A stretch of DNA of 64,000 nucleotides from Burkholderia sp. BCC1644 (GTDB lineage Bacteria > Pseudomonadota > Gammaproteobacteria > Burkholderiales > Burkholderiaceae), in contig NZ_CADFEI010000002.1 of NCBI RefSeq assembly GCF_902833225.1, forward strand, positions 62,001-126,000, given 5' to 3'. A model generated the notes under the pieces. The model was not told the origin of the DNA. It worked only from the letters and a program-made list of their open reading frames with translations, and ran no database searches. Positions 26,319 through 35,905 of the stretch are shown here, piece after piece. The translations under genes and the position numbers were made by a program. Each line of letters begins with the position of its first letter. The stretch's first letter is position 1.

Positions 26319-27140
26319 GTGCCGGATTCCGCCCCGCCCGCACTCACGCCGGAAGCCCCGCCGCCGCCCGCCCGCCGCCTGCACGTACCCGACTGGCGCG
26401 GCTTCGTGCTTCCGGTCGTTGCGTTCGCACTCTGGTGGGCGATCGCGTCCGCGCATCTCGTGAAAAGCGGGTTGCTCGTCGGCCCGTCCGACGTGCTGCG
26501 CACCGCATGGGCGCAGGCCACGAGCGGCGCGCTCGGCCGCGCGTTGTCCGCGTCGCTCGCGCGCGAAGCGTGCGGCTTCGCGATCGGCGCGACGGGCGGC
26601 CTGCTGCTCGGCGCCGCGCTCGGGCTGTCGCGCGTCGCCGCGCGAATGGTCGGTCCGAGCTTCGACACGTTCAAGCAGATCTCGCTGTTTGCATGGATTC
26701 CGCTGATTTCCGTGTGGTTCGGCCTCGGCGACGCCGCCAAGGTCGTATTCCTGTCGCTCGCCGCGCTGCTGCCCGTCGCCGCGCACACCTGCGACGGCAT
26801 TCACGCGGTGCCGCGGACGTATGTCGACGTCGCCCGCGCGCTGCGCTACTCGCGACTCCAGCTCATTCGCCACGTGATCCTGCCGGCCGCGCTGCCGTCG
26901 ATCTTCACCGGCCTGTATCTCGGCCTGATCTATTCGTGGCTTGCAACGCTCGGCGCCGAATACCTGCTGGTCGCAGGCAGCGGCATCGGCAACACGCTGA
27001 TCGACGGCAGCGAGCAGTTCCGGATGGATCTCGTGCTGTTCGGGATCATCGTCGTCGGCGTGACCGGCTGGGCACTGAACGCGATCGCACGTGCGATCGA
27101 GCGCAAGGTGCTGGCCCGTCGCGGCGACCTGCCGCGCTGA
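26319..27140 (+). CDS. ABC transporter permease, SsuC-like (second of two)
   Basis: A 273-residue permease with the same fold as its neighbour but clearly diverged from it. Its EAA loop reads YVDVARALRYSRLQLIRHVILPAALPSIFTGLYLGLIYSW (about 168-207). Pro-rich N-terminal 20 residues. The start is a GTG at 26319 with GAAGGAG 8 bases upstream, a strong site that settles the choice. It is 31 bases after the first permease and 40 before the ATPase. Confidence 0.87.
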   Translation: MPDSAPPALTPEAPPPPARRLHVPDWRGFVLPVVAFALWWAIASAHLVKSGLLVGPSDVLRTAWAQATSGALGRALSASLAREACGFAIGATGGLLLGAALGLSRVAARMVGPSFDTFKQISLFAWIPLISVWFGLGDAAKVVFLSLAALLPVAAHTCDGIHAVPRTYVDVARALRYSRLQLIRHVILPAALPSIFTGLYLGLIYSWLATLGAEYLLVAGSGIGNTLIDGSEQFRMDLVLFGIIVVGVTGWALNAIARAIERKVLARRGDLPR

Positions 27141-27180
27141 TCGTCCGTCCCTCATCCACTGCACCCTTCATCGCCCCGCC

Positions 27181-28026
27181 ATGACGACGCTCGCCTCCGA
27201 TTCGCTCGACATCCTCCATGTGAGCAAGCACTACGCGCAACGCGGCGCGACGCTCGCCGTGCTCGACGACGTATCGCTTCACGTACGCGCCGGCGAATTC
27301 GTCACGATCGTCGGCGCGAGCGGCTGCGGCAAATCGACCCTGCTGCGGCTGGTTGCCGGGCTCGACACCGACTATGCCGGCGAGATCCGTGCCGGCGGCG
27401 AACGCGTACGCGATACGTCGCTGCAACGCGGGATCGTCTTCCAGGATCACCGGCTGTTCCCGTGGCTGACCGTCGAACAGAACATCGCCGCCGCGCTGCG
27501 CAACGCGCCGCTCGACACCGCCGCGAAGCGGCGCGCGGTCGCGGATCACATCGCGCTCGTCGGGTTGAACGGCTTCGAGCATGCCTTTCCGAACCAGTTG
27601 TCGGGCGGGATGGCCCAGCGCGTCGCGATCGCACGTGGCCTCGTGAACCGCCCGCGCGTACTGCTGCTCGACGAGCCGTTCGGCGCGCTCGACGCGCAGA
27701 CGCGTGCGCGGATGCAGAACGAACTGCTGCGCATCTGGGAACAGGAGCGCATCACGATGATGCTCGTCACGCACGACGTCGACGAAGCCGTCTATCTCGG
27801 CGACCGCGTCGTCACGATGGCGCCGCGCCCGGGCCGCATCGAGCGCATCGTCGATGTCGCGCTGCCGCGGCCGCGCCGGCGCGATTCGCCGGAATTCGCG
27901 CGGTTGCGCAACACGGTGCTCGCCGATTTCGACGACAGCGAACCACCGCGCAACGGCGGCACGGACGGCAAGCGCGTCGATACGCCGCGCCCGCACCCGA
28001 TCGGCGAATGGCGGCTCGCATGGTAG
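27181..28026 (+). CDS. ABC transporter ATP-binding protein, SsuB/TauB-like
   Basis: A 281-residue ATPase with all motifs: Walker A GASGCGKST (about 46-54), Q-loop VFQDHRLFPW, signature LSGGMAQRVAIARG, Walker B VLLLDEPFGALD and H-loop LVTHDVDEAV. The sequence resembles SsuB/TauB/NrtD. The C-terminal 40 residues are charged and Pro-rich. It energises the two permeases encoded just upstream. Confidence 0.9.
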   Translation: MTTLASDSLDILHVSKHYAQRGATLAVLDDVSLHVRAGEFVTIVGASGCGKSTLLRLVAGLDTDYAGEIRAGGERVRDTSLQRGIVFQDHRLFPWLTVEQNIAAALRNAPLDTAAKRRAVADHIALVGLNGFEHAFPNQLSGGMAQRVAIARGLVNRPRVLLLDEPFGALDAQTRARMQNELLRIWEQERITMMLVTHDVDEAVYLGDRVVTMAPRPGRIERIVDVALPRPRRRDSPEFARLRNTVLADFDDSEPPRNGGTDGKRVDTPRPHPIGEWRLAW

Positions 28027-28169
28027 CGGCGTCGCGCGGCCGGATTGCTCTGCATCACGTATCGTTCATCGCAGCGGGAACGCTAAGGTTGTGACGATTC
28101 ATCGGTTCCGGTTCAGCGCAGTCCCTGCTTGAATGGAGACTCGACCGATCCGACTCCAGGAGATTCACG

Positions 28170-29123
28170 ATGTCCGAAGTCCAGCACGCCGCACAACCGT
28201 CTTCGCATGCTTCGCACGCCGCGCCGCGCACGGCCGCCGTTCCGCTTCAGCTTCGCCAGGTCGCCGGCCGGATCGGCGCCGAAATCGCCGGTGTCAGGCT
28301 GACGGCCACGCTCGACGACGCGACGTTCGACGCGGTCCATGCCGCGCTGCTGCGCCACAAGGTGCTGTTCTTCCGTGGCCAGCACCATCTCGACGACACC
28401 GCACAAGAAGCGTTCGCACGCCGCTTCGGCGAGACGGTCGCCCACCCGACCGTGCCGTCCGTCGACGGCAGCGCCCATCTGCTCGAACTCGATTCCGCGC
28501 ACGGCGCGCGCGCCAATTCGTGGCACACCGACGTGACGTTCGTCGATGCATACCCGAAGATCTCGATCCTGCGCGCGCTCGTGATTCCGCCGTTCGGCGG
28601 CGATACCGTGTGGGCCAATACGGCCGCCGCCTACGCGCATCTCCCCGATCCGCTGCGCGCACTCGCCGACACGCTGTGGGCGCTGCACACCAACGCCTAC
28701 GACTACGCGTCGACGCATGTGCATGCCGACGACACGCAACTGAAGCGCTACCGCGAAGTGTTCACGTCGACCGTCTATGAAACCGAGCATCCGGTCGTGC
28801 GCGTGCATCCGGAAACCGGCGAGCGTACGCTCGTGCTCGGCCACTTCGTGCAGCGGCTCAAGGGGCTGTCGTCGCAGGATTCCGCGCACCTGCTGCAGGT
28901 CTTCCACGAGCATGTGACGCGTCTCGAGAACACCGTGCGCTGGAACTGGCAGGAAGGCGACGTCGCGATCTGGGACAACCGCGCGACGCAGCACTACGCG
29001 ATCAACGACTACGGCGATGCGCGCCGCGTCGTGCGCCGCGCGACCGTTCACGGCGACGTGCCGGTCGGCATCGACGGCCGCCAGAGCGTCGTGCTGAAAG
29101 GGCCGGGCGCAACGCTGCAGTAA
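28170..29123 (+). CDS. TauD/TfdA-family Fe(II)/2-oxoglutarate dioxygenase (first)
   Basis: A 317-residue dioxygenase. The iron ligands are H119 and D121 in NSWHTDVTF and H275 in WDNRATQHYAINDYG, and the 2-oxoglutarate Arg lies at about 286-290. It has the alkylsulfatase (AtsK)/TauD layout. Such enzymes hydroxylate the carbon next to a sulfonate or sulfate ester, releasing sulfite or sulfate plus an aldehyde. CAGGAG lies 7-12 bases before the ATG. It sits 143 bases after the ATPase, so it may share the operon or have its own promoter. Confidence 0.88.
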   Translation: MSEVQHAAQPSSHASHAAPRTAAVPLQLRQVAGRIGAEIAGVRLTATLDDATFDAVHAALLRHKVLFFRGQHHLDDTAQEAFARRFGETVAHPTVPSVDGSAHLLELDSAHGARANSWHTDVTFVDAYPKISILRALVIPPFGGDTVWANTAAAYAHLPDPLRALADTLWALHTNAYDYASTHVHADDTQLKRYREVFTSTVYETEHPVVRVHPETGERTLVLGHFVQRLKGLSSQDSAHLLQVFHEHVTRLENTVRWNWQEGDVAIWDNRATQHYAINDYGDARRVVRRATVHGDVPVGIDGRQSVVLKGPGATLQ

Positions 29124-29273
29124 CGCCCGTATCACGCGGCGGCGTCATGTCCTGCGCGCCGCCGCGCCACCCCTTGCCAAAGATTCGATCATGAGCGTCC
29201 CGTCACCGCACCGACACTTGCACGCGCAACGATGTCGGCCCTCCGCCCCGTTCACTTCCGCCAGGAGCGTCGC

Positions 29274-30221
29274 ATGAGCGCCCTACTCGAACCCGCCGCC
29301 CAGCCGGTCGACGTGATTCCGCTGTCCGCCCATATCGGTGCGGAAATCCGCGGCGTCGACCTCACGCAACCGTTGACCACGCCGCAGATCGCGGCGATCC
29401 GCGCCGCGCTGCTGAGATGGCGCGTCATCTTCTTCCGCGAACAGTTCCTCACGCACGAGCAGCATGTCGCGTTCTCCGCGCAGTTCGGCGAACCGACGGT
29501 CGGCCACCCGGTGTTCGGGCATGTCGACGGCCATCCGGCCGTCTACTCGATCGCGAAGCACCGCAAGGCGACCCGCTTCGAAGGGGAACCGGTGCGCCGG
29601 CCGTGGACCGGCTGGCACACCGACGTGACGGCCGCCGTGAATCCGCCGTGGGCGTCGATCCTGCGCGGCGTGACGATCCCGCCGTACGGCGGCGACACGC
29701 ACTGGACGAATCTCGTGCGGGCCTACGAGACGCTGTCCGCTCCGCTGCGCGGCTTCGTCGACGGCTTGCGCGGCCTCCACCGCTTCACGCCGCCGGCTGG
29801 TGCGCGCGCGACCGGCGCGTTCGACGAGGCCGTCGAACGCCGCCCGCTCGTGACCGAGCATCCGCTCGTGCGCGTGCATCCGGAGACGGGCGAACGCGCG
29901 CTGTATGTGAGCCCGAGCTTCCTGAAATCGATCGTCGGGCTGACGCCGCGCGAGAGCCAGGCGCTGCTCGAACTCCTGTGGGAGCACGTGACGCGGCCGG
30001 AATTCACGATCCGCTTCAAGTGGGAACCGCGCAGCATCGCGTTCTGGGACAACCGTGCGACCGCGCATCTTGCACCGGTCGACATCTTCGATCTCGACTT
30101 CGACCGCCAGCTCTACCGCACGACGCTGACCGGCGATGTGCCGGTCGGCCCCGACGGCCGGCCGTCGGTTGCGCTCGAAGGCTCGCCGGTCGAAACGGCC
30201 GCGGCCGTCGCGCTGAACTGA
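29274..30221 (+). CDS. TauD/TfdA-family Fe(II)/2-oxoglutarate dioxygenase (second)
   Basis: A 315-residue paralogue of the preceding dioxygenase, with ligands H115 and D117 in GWHTDVTAAVNP, H265 in WDNRATAHLAP and R282 for 2-oxoglutarate. It differs near the substrate pocket (a longer insert, FEGEPVRRPWTG, before the HxD motif), suggesting another substrate. The ATG at 29274 follows CAGGAGCG; the frame upstream is probably non-coding. A strong hairpin follows the gene. Confidence 0.87.
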   Translation: MSALLEPAAQPVDVIPLSAHIGAEIRGVDLTQPLTTPQIAAIRAALLRWRVIFFREQFLTHEQHVAFSAQFGEPTVGHPVFGHVDGHPAVYSIAKHRKATRFEGEPVRRPWTGWHTDVTAAVNPPWASILRGVTIPPYGGDTHWTNLVRAYETLSAPLRGFVDGLRGLHRFTPPAGARATGAFDEAVERRPLVTEHPLVRVHPETGERALYVSPSFLKSIVGLTPRESQALLELLWEHVTRPEFTIRFKWEPRSIAFWDNRATAHLAPVDIFDLDFDRQLYRTTLTGDVPVGPDGRPSVALEGSPVETAAAVALN

Positions 30222-30251
30222 CCCGGCCGATTCAACCGACCACTGCCGACA

Positions 30252-30273
30252 CCGGCGCGCACGAGCGCGCCGG
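30252..30273. terminator. bidirectional hairpin between convergent genes
   Basis: A perfect 9-base stem (CCGGCGCGC / GCGCGCCGG) with the loop ACGA lies between the convergent second dioxygenase and the binding-protein gene. No long T-run flanks it. Its position fits a shared terminator. Confidence 0.55.
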
Positions 30274-30284
30274 CCGCTTCCCGA

Positions 30285-31946
30285 TCAATCGAGCCACACG
30301 CCGTCGAACCGGTGCCCGCCGAGCGGCGAGAACGTCAGCCCGTGGACACGCCTGGAGATCGGCAGCGACACGATCGACGTCGCGATCGGCGTGAACGGCA
30401 CCTGGTCCTTGAACACGACTTGCGCCTGCTCGTACAGCGACGTGCGCTTGGCGACATCCGCGTTCGAGCGTGCCGCGCTGACGAGTCGTTCGAAATCCTG
30501 ATTGCACCACTTCGCGAGGTTGCTGCCGTGCACCGCGTCGCAGCCGAGCAGCGTGCCGAGCCAGTTGTCGGGGTCGCCGTTGTCGCCCGACCAGCCGTAC
30601 AGGATCGCGTCATGCTGGCCATCGTGCTTCGCGCGGCGGTTGTATTCGCCCCACTCGTAGCTGACGATCTTCGCGCGCACGCCGATCTTCGCCCAGTCCT
30701 GCTGGATCAGCTGCGCCATCAACTGCGCATTCGGGTTGTACGGACGCTGCACCGGCATCGCCCACAGCGTCAGGTCGAAGCCGTTCGGGAACCCGGCCTG
30801 CGCGAGCAGCGCCTTCGCAGCGGCCGGATCGCGCGGCGCGTCCTTCAGGCGCGGGTTGTACGACCATTGCGCGGGCGGCATCGGGTTCGTCGCGATCTTC
30901 GCGTCGCCGTTGAACACGGTCTTCACGATCGCCGTCTTGTCGATCGCGATGTCGAGCGCGCGCCGCACGTCGACGCGATCGAGCGGCGCATGCTGCGTGT
31001 TGTACGCGACGAAGCCGACGTTGAACCCCATCCCCGAGAACAGCGACAGCTTCGGATCGCGCCGCACCGTCTCGAGATCGGCCGGGCGCGGGAACACCGA
31101 TACCTGGCACTCGCCGGCCACCAGCTTCTGCAGGCGCGCGGCCGGATCGGGCGTGATCGCGAACACGAGGCGCGCGAGCTTCACGTCGTCCGGCTTCCAG
31201 TAGTCGGGATTCGCGTCGTAGCGGATCAGCGCGTCCTTCTGGTACGTGCGCAGCAGGAACGGCCCCGTGCCGACCGGGAACTGGTTGATGTCGGACTCGC
31301 GATGCCGCGCGGCAAGCTGCGACGCATATTCGGCCGACAGCACCGATGCGAACGCCATCGCCAGGTTGCGCACGAACACGACGTCGGGCGTCTTCAGCAC
31401 GAAGCGCACCGTGTAGTCGTCGATCTTCTCGATACGCTCGACGTTGCGGTCGAAGCCGAGATCGCTGAAATACGGGAAGCTGACCGGGTACGCCTTGCGG
31501 AACGGATCGTCCGGATCGAGCATGCGGCGGAACGTGAACACGACGTCGTCGGCCTGGAACGGCCGCGTCGGCTTGAACCAGGCAGTCGTCTGGAATTTCA
31601 CGCCACGCCGCAAATGGAAGGTGATCGTGCGCTGGTCGGGCGATACGTCCCAGCTCGTCGCGAGCGACGGTTCGAGATCGAGCGTACCGCGCTTGAACTG
31701 CACGAGCCCGTTGTAGATGGTGTACGTGCTCGCATCGAAATCCGTGCTCGTCGTGTGCTGGCCCGGATCGAAACCGGCCGGGCTGCCTTCGGTGCAGTAC
31801 ACGAGCGTCTTGCCGGCCGGCGCGGCAAGCGCCGGTGTCGCCGCGCCGGCGAACAGCAGCGACGCGGCGATGCAGCGAAGCGCGACGGCGGCACGCGGTA
31901 CGCCGCGCGTACGACGCGCGGCTGACGAAACGTAAGCGTTCTTCAT
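30285..31946 (-). CDS. ABC transporter substrate-binding protein, peptide family (DppA-like, SBP_bac_5)
   Basis: A 553-residue periplasmic binding protein. The signal peptide covers about residues 1-41 (VALRCIAASLLFAGAATPALA). The mature part is typical of family 5: KTLVYCTEGSPAGFDPGQ, the YNGLVQFKRGTLDLEPSLATSWDVS block, NQFPVGTGPFLL, and DVRRALDIAIDKTAIVKTVF. Closest in feel to DppA (dipeptide, haem or glutathione). No permease or ATPase gene is nearby. Its place among organosulfur genes allows a sulfur-containing peptide as ligand, but that is only contextual. Confidence 0.87.
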   Translation of the reverse strand: MKNAYVSSAARRTRGVPRAAVALRCIAASLLFAGAATPALAAPAGKTLVYCTEGSPAGFDPGQHTTSTDFDASTYTIYNGLVQFKRGTLDLEPSLATSWDVSPDQRTITFHLRRGVKFQTTAWFKPTRPFQADDVVFTFRRMLDPDDPFRKAYPVSFPYFSDLGFDRNVERIEKIDDYTVRFVLKTPDVVFVRNLAMAFASVLSAEYASQLAARHRESDINQFPVGTGPFLLRTYQKDALIRYDANPDYWKPDDVKLARLVFAITPDPAARLQKLVAGECQVSVFPRPADLETVRRDPKLSLFSGMGFNVGFVAYNTQHAPLDRVDVRRALDIAIDKTAIVKTVFNGDAKIATNPMPPAQWSYNPRLKDAPRDPAAAKALLAQAGFPNGFDLTLWAMPVQRPYNPNAQLMAQLIQQDWAKIGVRAKIVSYEWGEYNRRAKHDGQHDAILYGWSGDNGDPDNWLGTLLGCDAVHGSNLAKWCNQDFERLVSAARSNADVAKRTSLYEQAQVVFKDQVPFTPIATSIVSLPISRRVHGLTFSPLGGHRFDGVWLD

Positions 31947-32245
31947 GGTGGCGGAGAGAAAGGATGGCTGTCATGCGAATGACGACGGCCGATCTTCGCG
32001 CGCATCGCGCCGATCGCTTACCAATTAATTCGGCGTTGCTTATCGTCGCCGATGCATCCCGCTGCCCGTGCATGAAAACGTCCACGCGAGCGCCGGCGCA
32101 CGATCCGGCAGCCGTTCGCGCCGCCGCCTTCAGGCCCCCTGCAGACTTTCCCGAATCGGCGCATCGTATCGGCTGGCAAACGCCGGCGCCGGCGCGCCGG
32201 GATCCGCCCGGCGCCGCAGCGCCGTCGAGTCATGGAGGACCCACG

Positions 32246-32653
32246 ATGTCGATCAGTCCCGATACGCCCTCTCGCCCCGTGAAATCGCCGGGCCCCGACC
32301 ATCCGATCACGATCGAACCGCATCCGCGGCGCGTGGTGGTGAAGGTGGCCGGCAAGGTCGTCGCCGATACGCGCCATGCGCTGGCGCTGCGCGAGGCCAG
32401 CTATCCGGCCGTGCTCTACCTGCCGCGCGAAGACGCCGACATGTCGCTGCTGCAACGCACGGATCACGCGACCTACTGCCCGTACAAGGGCGACTGCGCG
32501 TACTACTCGATCCCGGCCGGCGGCGAACGCGCAACCAACGCGGTATGGACCTACGAGCATCCGTATCCGGCCGTCGAAGCGATTCGCGGGCACCTCGCGT
32601 TCTATCCGGATCGCGTCGACTCGATCGAGGAAAGCCCGGCCGGCACCGATTGA
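32246..32653 (+). CDS. DUF427 family protein
   Basis: A 135-residue protein with the DUF427 pattern: ITIEPHPRRVVVKVAGKVVADTRHALALREASYPAVLYLPREDADM, then TYCPYKGDCAYYSI and a C-terminal VWTYEHPYPAVEAIRGHLAFYPDRVD. These are small single-domain beta proteins of unknown function, often encoded near redox or metabolic genes. GGAGG lies 8 bases before the ATG at 32246, which excludes the long upstream frame. About 300 bases separate it from the divergent DppA-like gene. Confidence 0.85.
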   Translation: MSISPDTPSRPVKSPGPDHPITIEPHPRRVVVKVAGKVVADTRHALALREASYPAVLYLPREDADMSLLQRTDHATYCPYKGDCAYYSIPAGGERATNAVWTYEHPYPAVEAIRGHLAFYPDRVDSIEESPAGTD

Positions 32654-32835
32654 GCACCGCCGTGCCGCTGATTTGCATATACGCAATCGTTGGTTGGCCA
32701 CCGGCCGGCGCGGCCGTATCGTCCTGAATCCGGCGCGGGCCGGCCGGTGGCGTGCATCGCCCGCATCCGGCCCTGCCTTGCGCCGGCCGCGCCGTCCACG
32801 CGCGCGACCCGTGAACCCGCACGCAGGATGACCCG

Positions 32836-33828
32836 ATGACCGACACACCGCACGCAGACGCTGAAACGACACCGGCAAACCCGCGCCGCCGCCAATGGCT
32901 GCACGGCGCAGCCGCCGGTCTGGCCGGGCTCGCGCTCGGGCCGCTCGCGGCCGGCCCCGCCCGGGCCGACGACACGGGCACGCGGCTGCGCATCGGCTTC
33001 CAGAAGTACGGCAACTTCGTCGTGCTCAAGGCACGCGGCACGCTCGAGAAGCGTCTCGCGAACCAGGGCGTCACCGTGCAGTGGCTCGAATTCCCCGCCG
33101 GTCCGCAACTGCTCGAAGGGCTGAACGCCGGCGCGATCGACGTCGGCACGGTCGGCGAAACGCCGCCGATCTTCGCGCAGGCCGGCGGCGTCGATTTCGT
33201 CTATATCGGCAACGAGCCGCCCGCGCCGCAGGGCGAGGCGATCATCGTGCTGCCCGATTCGCCGATCCGCACCGTCGCGCAACTGCGCGGCAAGAAGGTG
33301 GCGTTCAACAAGGGCTCGAACGTCCACTTCCTGCTCGTGAAGGCACTCGAACGCGCGGGCCTGACGTATGCGGACATCCAGCCGATCTACCTGACGCCCG
33401 CCGACGCGCGCGCCGCGTTCGTGCAGCGCAGTATCGATGCGTGGGTGATCTGGGATCCGTATTTCGCCGCCGCCGAGCGGCAGCTCGGCGCGCGCGTGGT
33501 CGCGAACGGCGACGGGCTGGTGCGCAACACGCAGTACTACCTCGCCGCGCGCAAGTATGCGGCCGCCCACCCGCAGGTGCTGCGCACGCTGCTCGACGAA
33601 GTCGACGCGGTCGACCGCTGGGCGCGCGATCACGTTCCCGAGGTCGCCACGCAACTGTCGCCGCTCGTCGGCCTCGACGCGCCGACGCTCGAAGTCGCGC
33701 TCAAGCGCGCCGGCTACGGCGTGCAGCCTATCACCGATGCGACGGTCGCGTATCAGCAGAACATCGCCGACACGTTCAGCACGCTGAAGCTGATTCCCGG
33801 CAAGCTGTCGGTCGCCAGCGCGCGCTGA
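32836..33828 (+). CDS. ssuA: aliphatic sulfonate-binding protein, SsuA-like
   Basis: A 330-residue binding protein. The N-terminus carries PRRRQWLHGAAAGLAG before a hydrophobic stretch and ARADD, a plausible Tat or Sec signal of about 44 residues. The SsuA pattern is strong: LRIGFQKYGNFVVLKARGTLEKRL, WLEFPAGPQLLEGLNAGAIDVGTVGETPPIFAQAGG, AFNKGSNVHFLLVKALE and DAWVIWDPYFAAAERQ. No permease adjoins it, so it may feed the transporter encoded at 25.4-28.0 kb or a distant SsuBC. Confidence 0.87.
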   Translation: MTDTPHADAETTPANPRRRQWLHGAAAGLAGLALGPLAAGPARADDTGTRLRIGFQKYGNFVVLKARGTLEKRLANQGVTVQWLEFPAGPQLLEGLNAGAIDVGTVGETPPIFAQAGGVDFVYIGNEPPAPQGEAIIVLPDSPIRTVAQLRGKKVAFNKGSNVHFLLVKALERAGLTYADIQPIYLTPADARAAFVQRSIDAWVIWDPYFAAAERQLGARVVANGDGLVRNTQYYLAARKYAAAHPQVLRTLLDEVDAVDRWARDHVPEVATQLSPLVGLDAPTLEVALKRAGYGVQPITDATVAYQQNIADTFSTLKLIPGKLSVASAR

Positions 33829-33832
33829 CGCG

Positions 33833-34414
33833 TTACCGCGCGAGCGCGGCGCCGATGCGCCGCCATTCGTCGTAGTCGGTGACGAGGCCCGCGCCATCGA
33901 TCGCGATATCGGCCGCATACGTGCCGCTCTCGTAGCGATAGCGGTGCGGCGCCGTGCGGGTATAGCGCTGTTCGCCACGCATGAAGTCGAAATCCGGAAA
34001 CCGCAGCCACGCGGTGCGGATCACGGCCGATTCGCCGACGGCGAGCGCGAGCCGCCGGATCGGCAGCGTATTGGTCGACGGGCTGAAACCGAGGTCGATA
34101 TCGGTCGCGCCCGCGAGCGCCGGCGCATCGACACCGTCGACCGTCCATAGGCCTGCATCGCAGGCGATGTCCCACTGCTGCTGCGACGTGCCGACCCAAC
34201 GTGTCACGCGTGCCGAGCGCGTGAGCCAGTCGGCGCCGCATGCAATCGCGTAGTCGACGCGAAACGGCGCGCCGTCGATCGCACCCGACACCGAGCCCGA
34301 CAGGTCGATGCCCGAGTGCGATTCGACGAGCCGGCACCATTCGCACGCCTGCCACGTCTGCACGATCTGCCATGCGACACAGTGCGTGCGCACGGCTTCG
34401 TCCTGCTGCGTCAT
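33833..34414 (-). CDS. putative glycolipid-binding domain protein (DUF1089)
   Basis: A 193-residue cytoplasmic protein with the pattern of the Glycolipid_bind/DUF1089 family: WCRLVESHSGIDLSGSVSGAIDGAPFRVDYAIACGADWLTRSA, then a DLGFSPSTNTLPIRRL block and a final DYDEWRRI. The fold is a beta barrel; biological role is not settled. The ATG at 34414 follows AGGAG on the minus strand. Convergent with the ssuA-like gene, only 4 bases apart. Confidence 0.8.
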   Translation of the reverse strand: MTQQDEAVRTHCVAWQIVQTWQACEWCRLVESHSGIDLSGSVSGAIDGAPFRVDYAIACGADWLTRSARVTRWVGTSQQQWDIACDAGLWTVDGVDAPALAGATDIDLGFSPSTNTLPIRRLALAVGESAVIRTAWLRFPDFDFMRGEQRYTRTAPHRYRYESGTYAADIAIDGAGLVTDYDEWRRIGAALAR

Positions 34415-34970
34415 GTCGTCTCCTGTCGGTCGCGCGGAAGCCGATTGTCGCTCATCGTGCCGATGAACACACGCGGCTTCGCCGGCCGCTATTCCGGGAG
34501 CAGGCTGCGCAAACGCACGCTGCGTCATCGCCGCGAACCGGACGCGGCCATGCCCGGCGCGAGCACCCCGCGCGCTACCTGCCGACGTGCGCTGCGCACA
34601 GGCTTGCCGCACACGGCGGCGTTCAAAAGAGATCGATGAGAACGCAACGAACCATGCCGTGCGTCAACCAGGCGCTGTCGAAACGGACAGATCGCGGCGA
34701 AGGTTACGGCGCGTCAGGGTTTGGCGGTAGGTTGTCGAGCCGATAGCCAATATCGGCACGATGCACATCCCTCGCGGAATGGCGCTTTAGTACCATCTTT
34801 CGATTGAAAAACGGATCGACATGCGAAATATTTTCCGGCTGGTTGTGAATACGTTGTATTTACCGGAAGATTCTTCGCATGCGGCGCGCATTACACGCCA
34901 TCCGGGAATGAATCATGGAATTTCGGTGTGGATTATAAGCCGATTCTAATCAGACAAGAGGCGCGATTTC
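34415..34970. other. intergenic region upstream of the LysR gene at 34971
   Basis: About 555 bases with no supported gene. The right half (34740-34960) is AT-rich, with TATAAG-like and long A/T runs, and probably holds the promoter of the LysR gene. A 42-codon frame (34821-34949) exists, but I see no reason to call it. Confidence 0.4.
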
Positions 34971-35879
34971 ATGGATTTGTTGGCGACGATGCGGATCTAC
35001 GTCAGGGTCGTAGAGCGCGGGACGATGTCCGGCGCGGCCCGGGATCTCGACATGGGCCAGCCGGCCGTCAGCGAGCGCATCGACAAGCTCGAGAAATTTC
35101 TCGGCACCCGGCTGCTGATGCGCAGTGCGCGCACGCTCAACTGCACGGAAGAAGGCCGGATCTTCTACGCGCGCAGCAAGGAGTTGCTCGAAGCGGCGGA
35201 AGACACGATTGCCGCGGTATCGAAAACGGAAAACACGCTCGTCGGCACGATCCGGCTCGCGGCGCCGCAATGCTTCGGCGAGGTCGTGATGCCGCACGCG
35301 CTGATGCAGATCCGCGCGGCCTACCCGCGGCTGCACATCGACCTGGTGCTGAACGACAACATCGTCGATCCGGTCACGGAAGGCGTCGACATTTCGATGC
35401 GTCTCGGCCAGCTCGGCGACGGCGGGTTCGTCGCGCATCCGATCGGTGAAGTCGGCCGCGTGCTCGTGGCCGCGCCGTCGTATCTCGACCGGTTCGGCCC
35501 GATCGAAACGAAGGCCGACCTCGCGAGCCATCCGTTCATCCGCGTGAAAGGCATCTTCGCGAACGAGCAGCTGCCGCTGCAGGATGAAGACAAGACCGTG
35601 GAATACGCGCGGATCCAGACGGTGATGACGACGAGCCACTGGCGCCCGATGTACGACACGATCGTGGCCGGCGGCGGCATCGGCGTGGTCCAGTTGCCGG
35701 CCTGCATCACCGCATTCCAGCAGGGGAAGCTCGTCGAGATCCTGCCGCGCCATACGATCCCCGACTACGCGCTCAATGCGCTCGTGCAGGCGCAACGGCC
35801 GCTGCCGCCACGCGTGCGCGCAGTCGTCGACCTGCTGAAGAAGGAGGTCCCGCTGCTGCTGACGAAACGTCGCCGGTAG
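34971..35879 (+). CDS. LysR-type transcriptional regulator (CrgA/DmlR-like)
   Basis: A 302-residue LysR protein beginning MDLLATMRIYVRVVERGTMSGAARDLDMGQPAVSERIDKLE, so the helix-turn-helix is at 18-37. The effector domain follows (LVGTIRLAAPQCFGEVVMPHALMQI at about 87-111). This layout is that of the CrgA/DmlR-like group abundant in Burkholderia. It is convergent with potE, so its target is not obvious from position. Confidence 0.87.
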   Translation: MDLLATMRIYVRVVERGTMSGAARDLDMGQPAVSERIDKLEKFLGTRLLMRSARTLNCTEEGRIFYARSKELLEAAEDTIAAVSKTENTLVGTIRLAAPQCFGEVVMPHALMQIRAAYPRLHIDLVLNDNIVDPVTEGVDISMRLGQLGDGGFVAHPIGEVGRVLVAAPSYLDRFGPIETKADLASHPFIRVKGIFANEQLPLQDEDKTVEYARIQTVMTTSHWRPMYDTIVAGGGIGVVQLPACITAFQQGKLVEILPRHTIPDYALNALVQAQRPLPPRVRAVVDLLKKEVPLLLTKRRR

Positions 35880-35905
35880 CCGTCACCGGCCACCGGCGGC
35901 GGCCG

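Noticed and set aside
34821-34949. 42-codon frame upstream of the LysR gene
   Set aside because: Weak ribosome-binding site and no recognisable feature; lies in an AT-rich promoter region.
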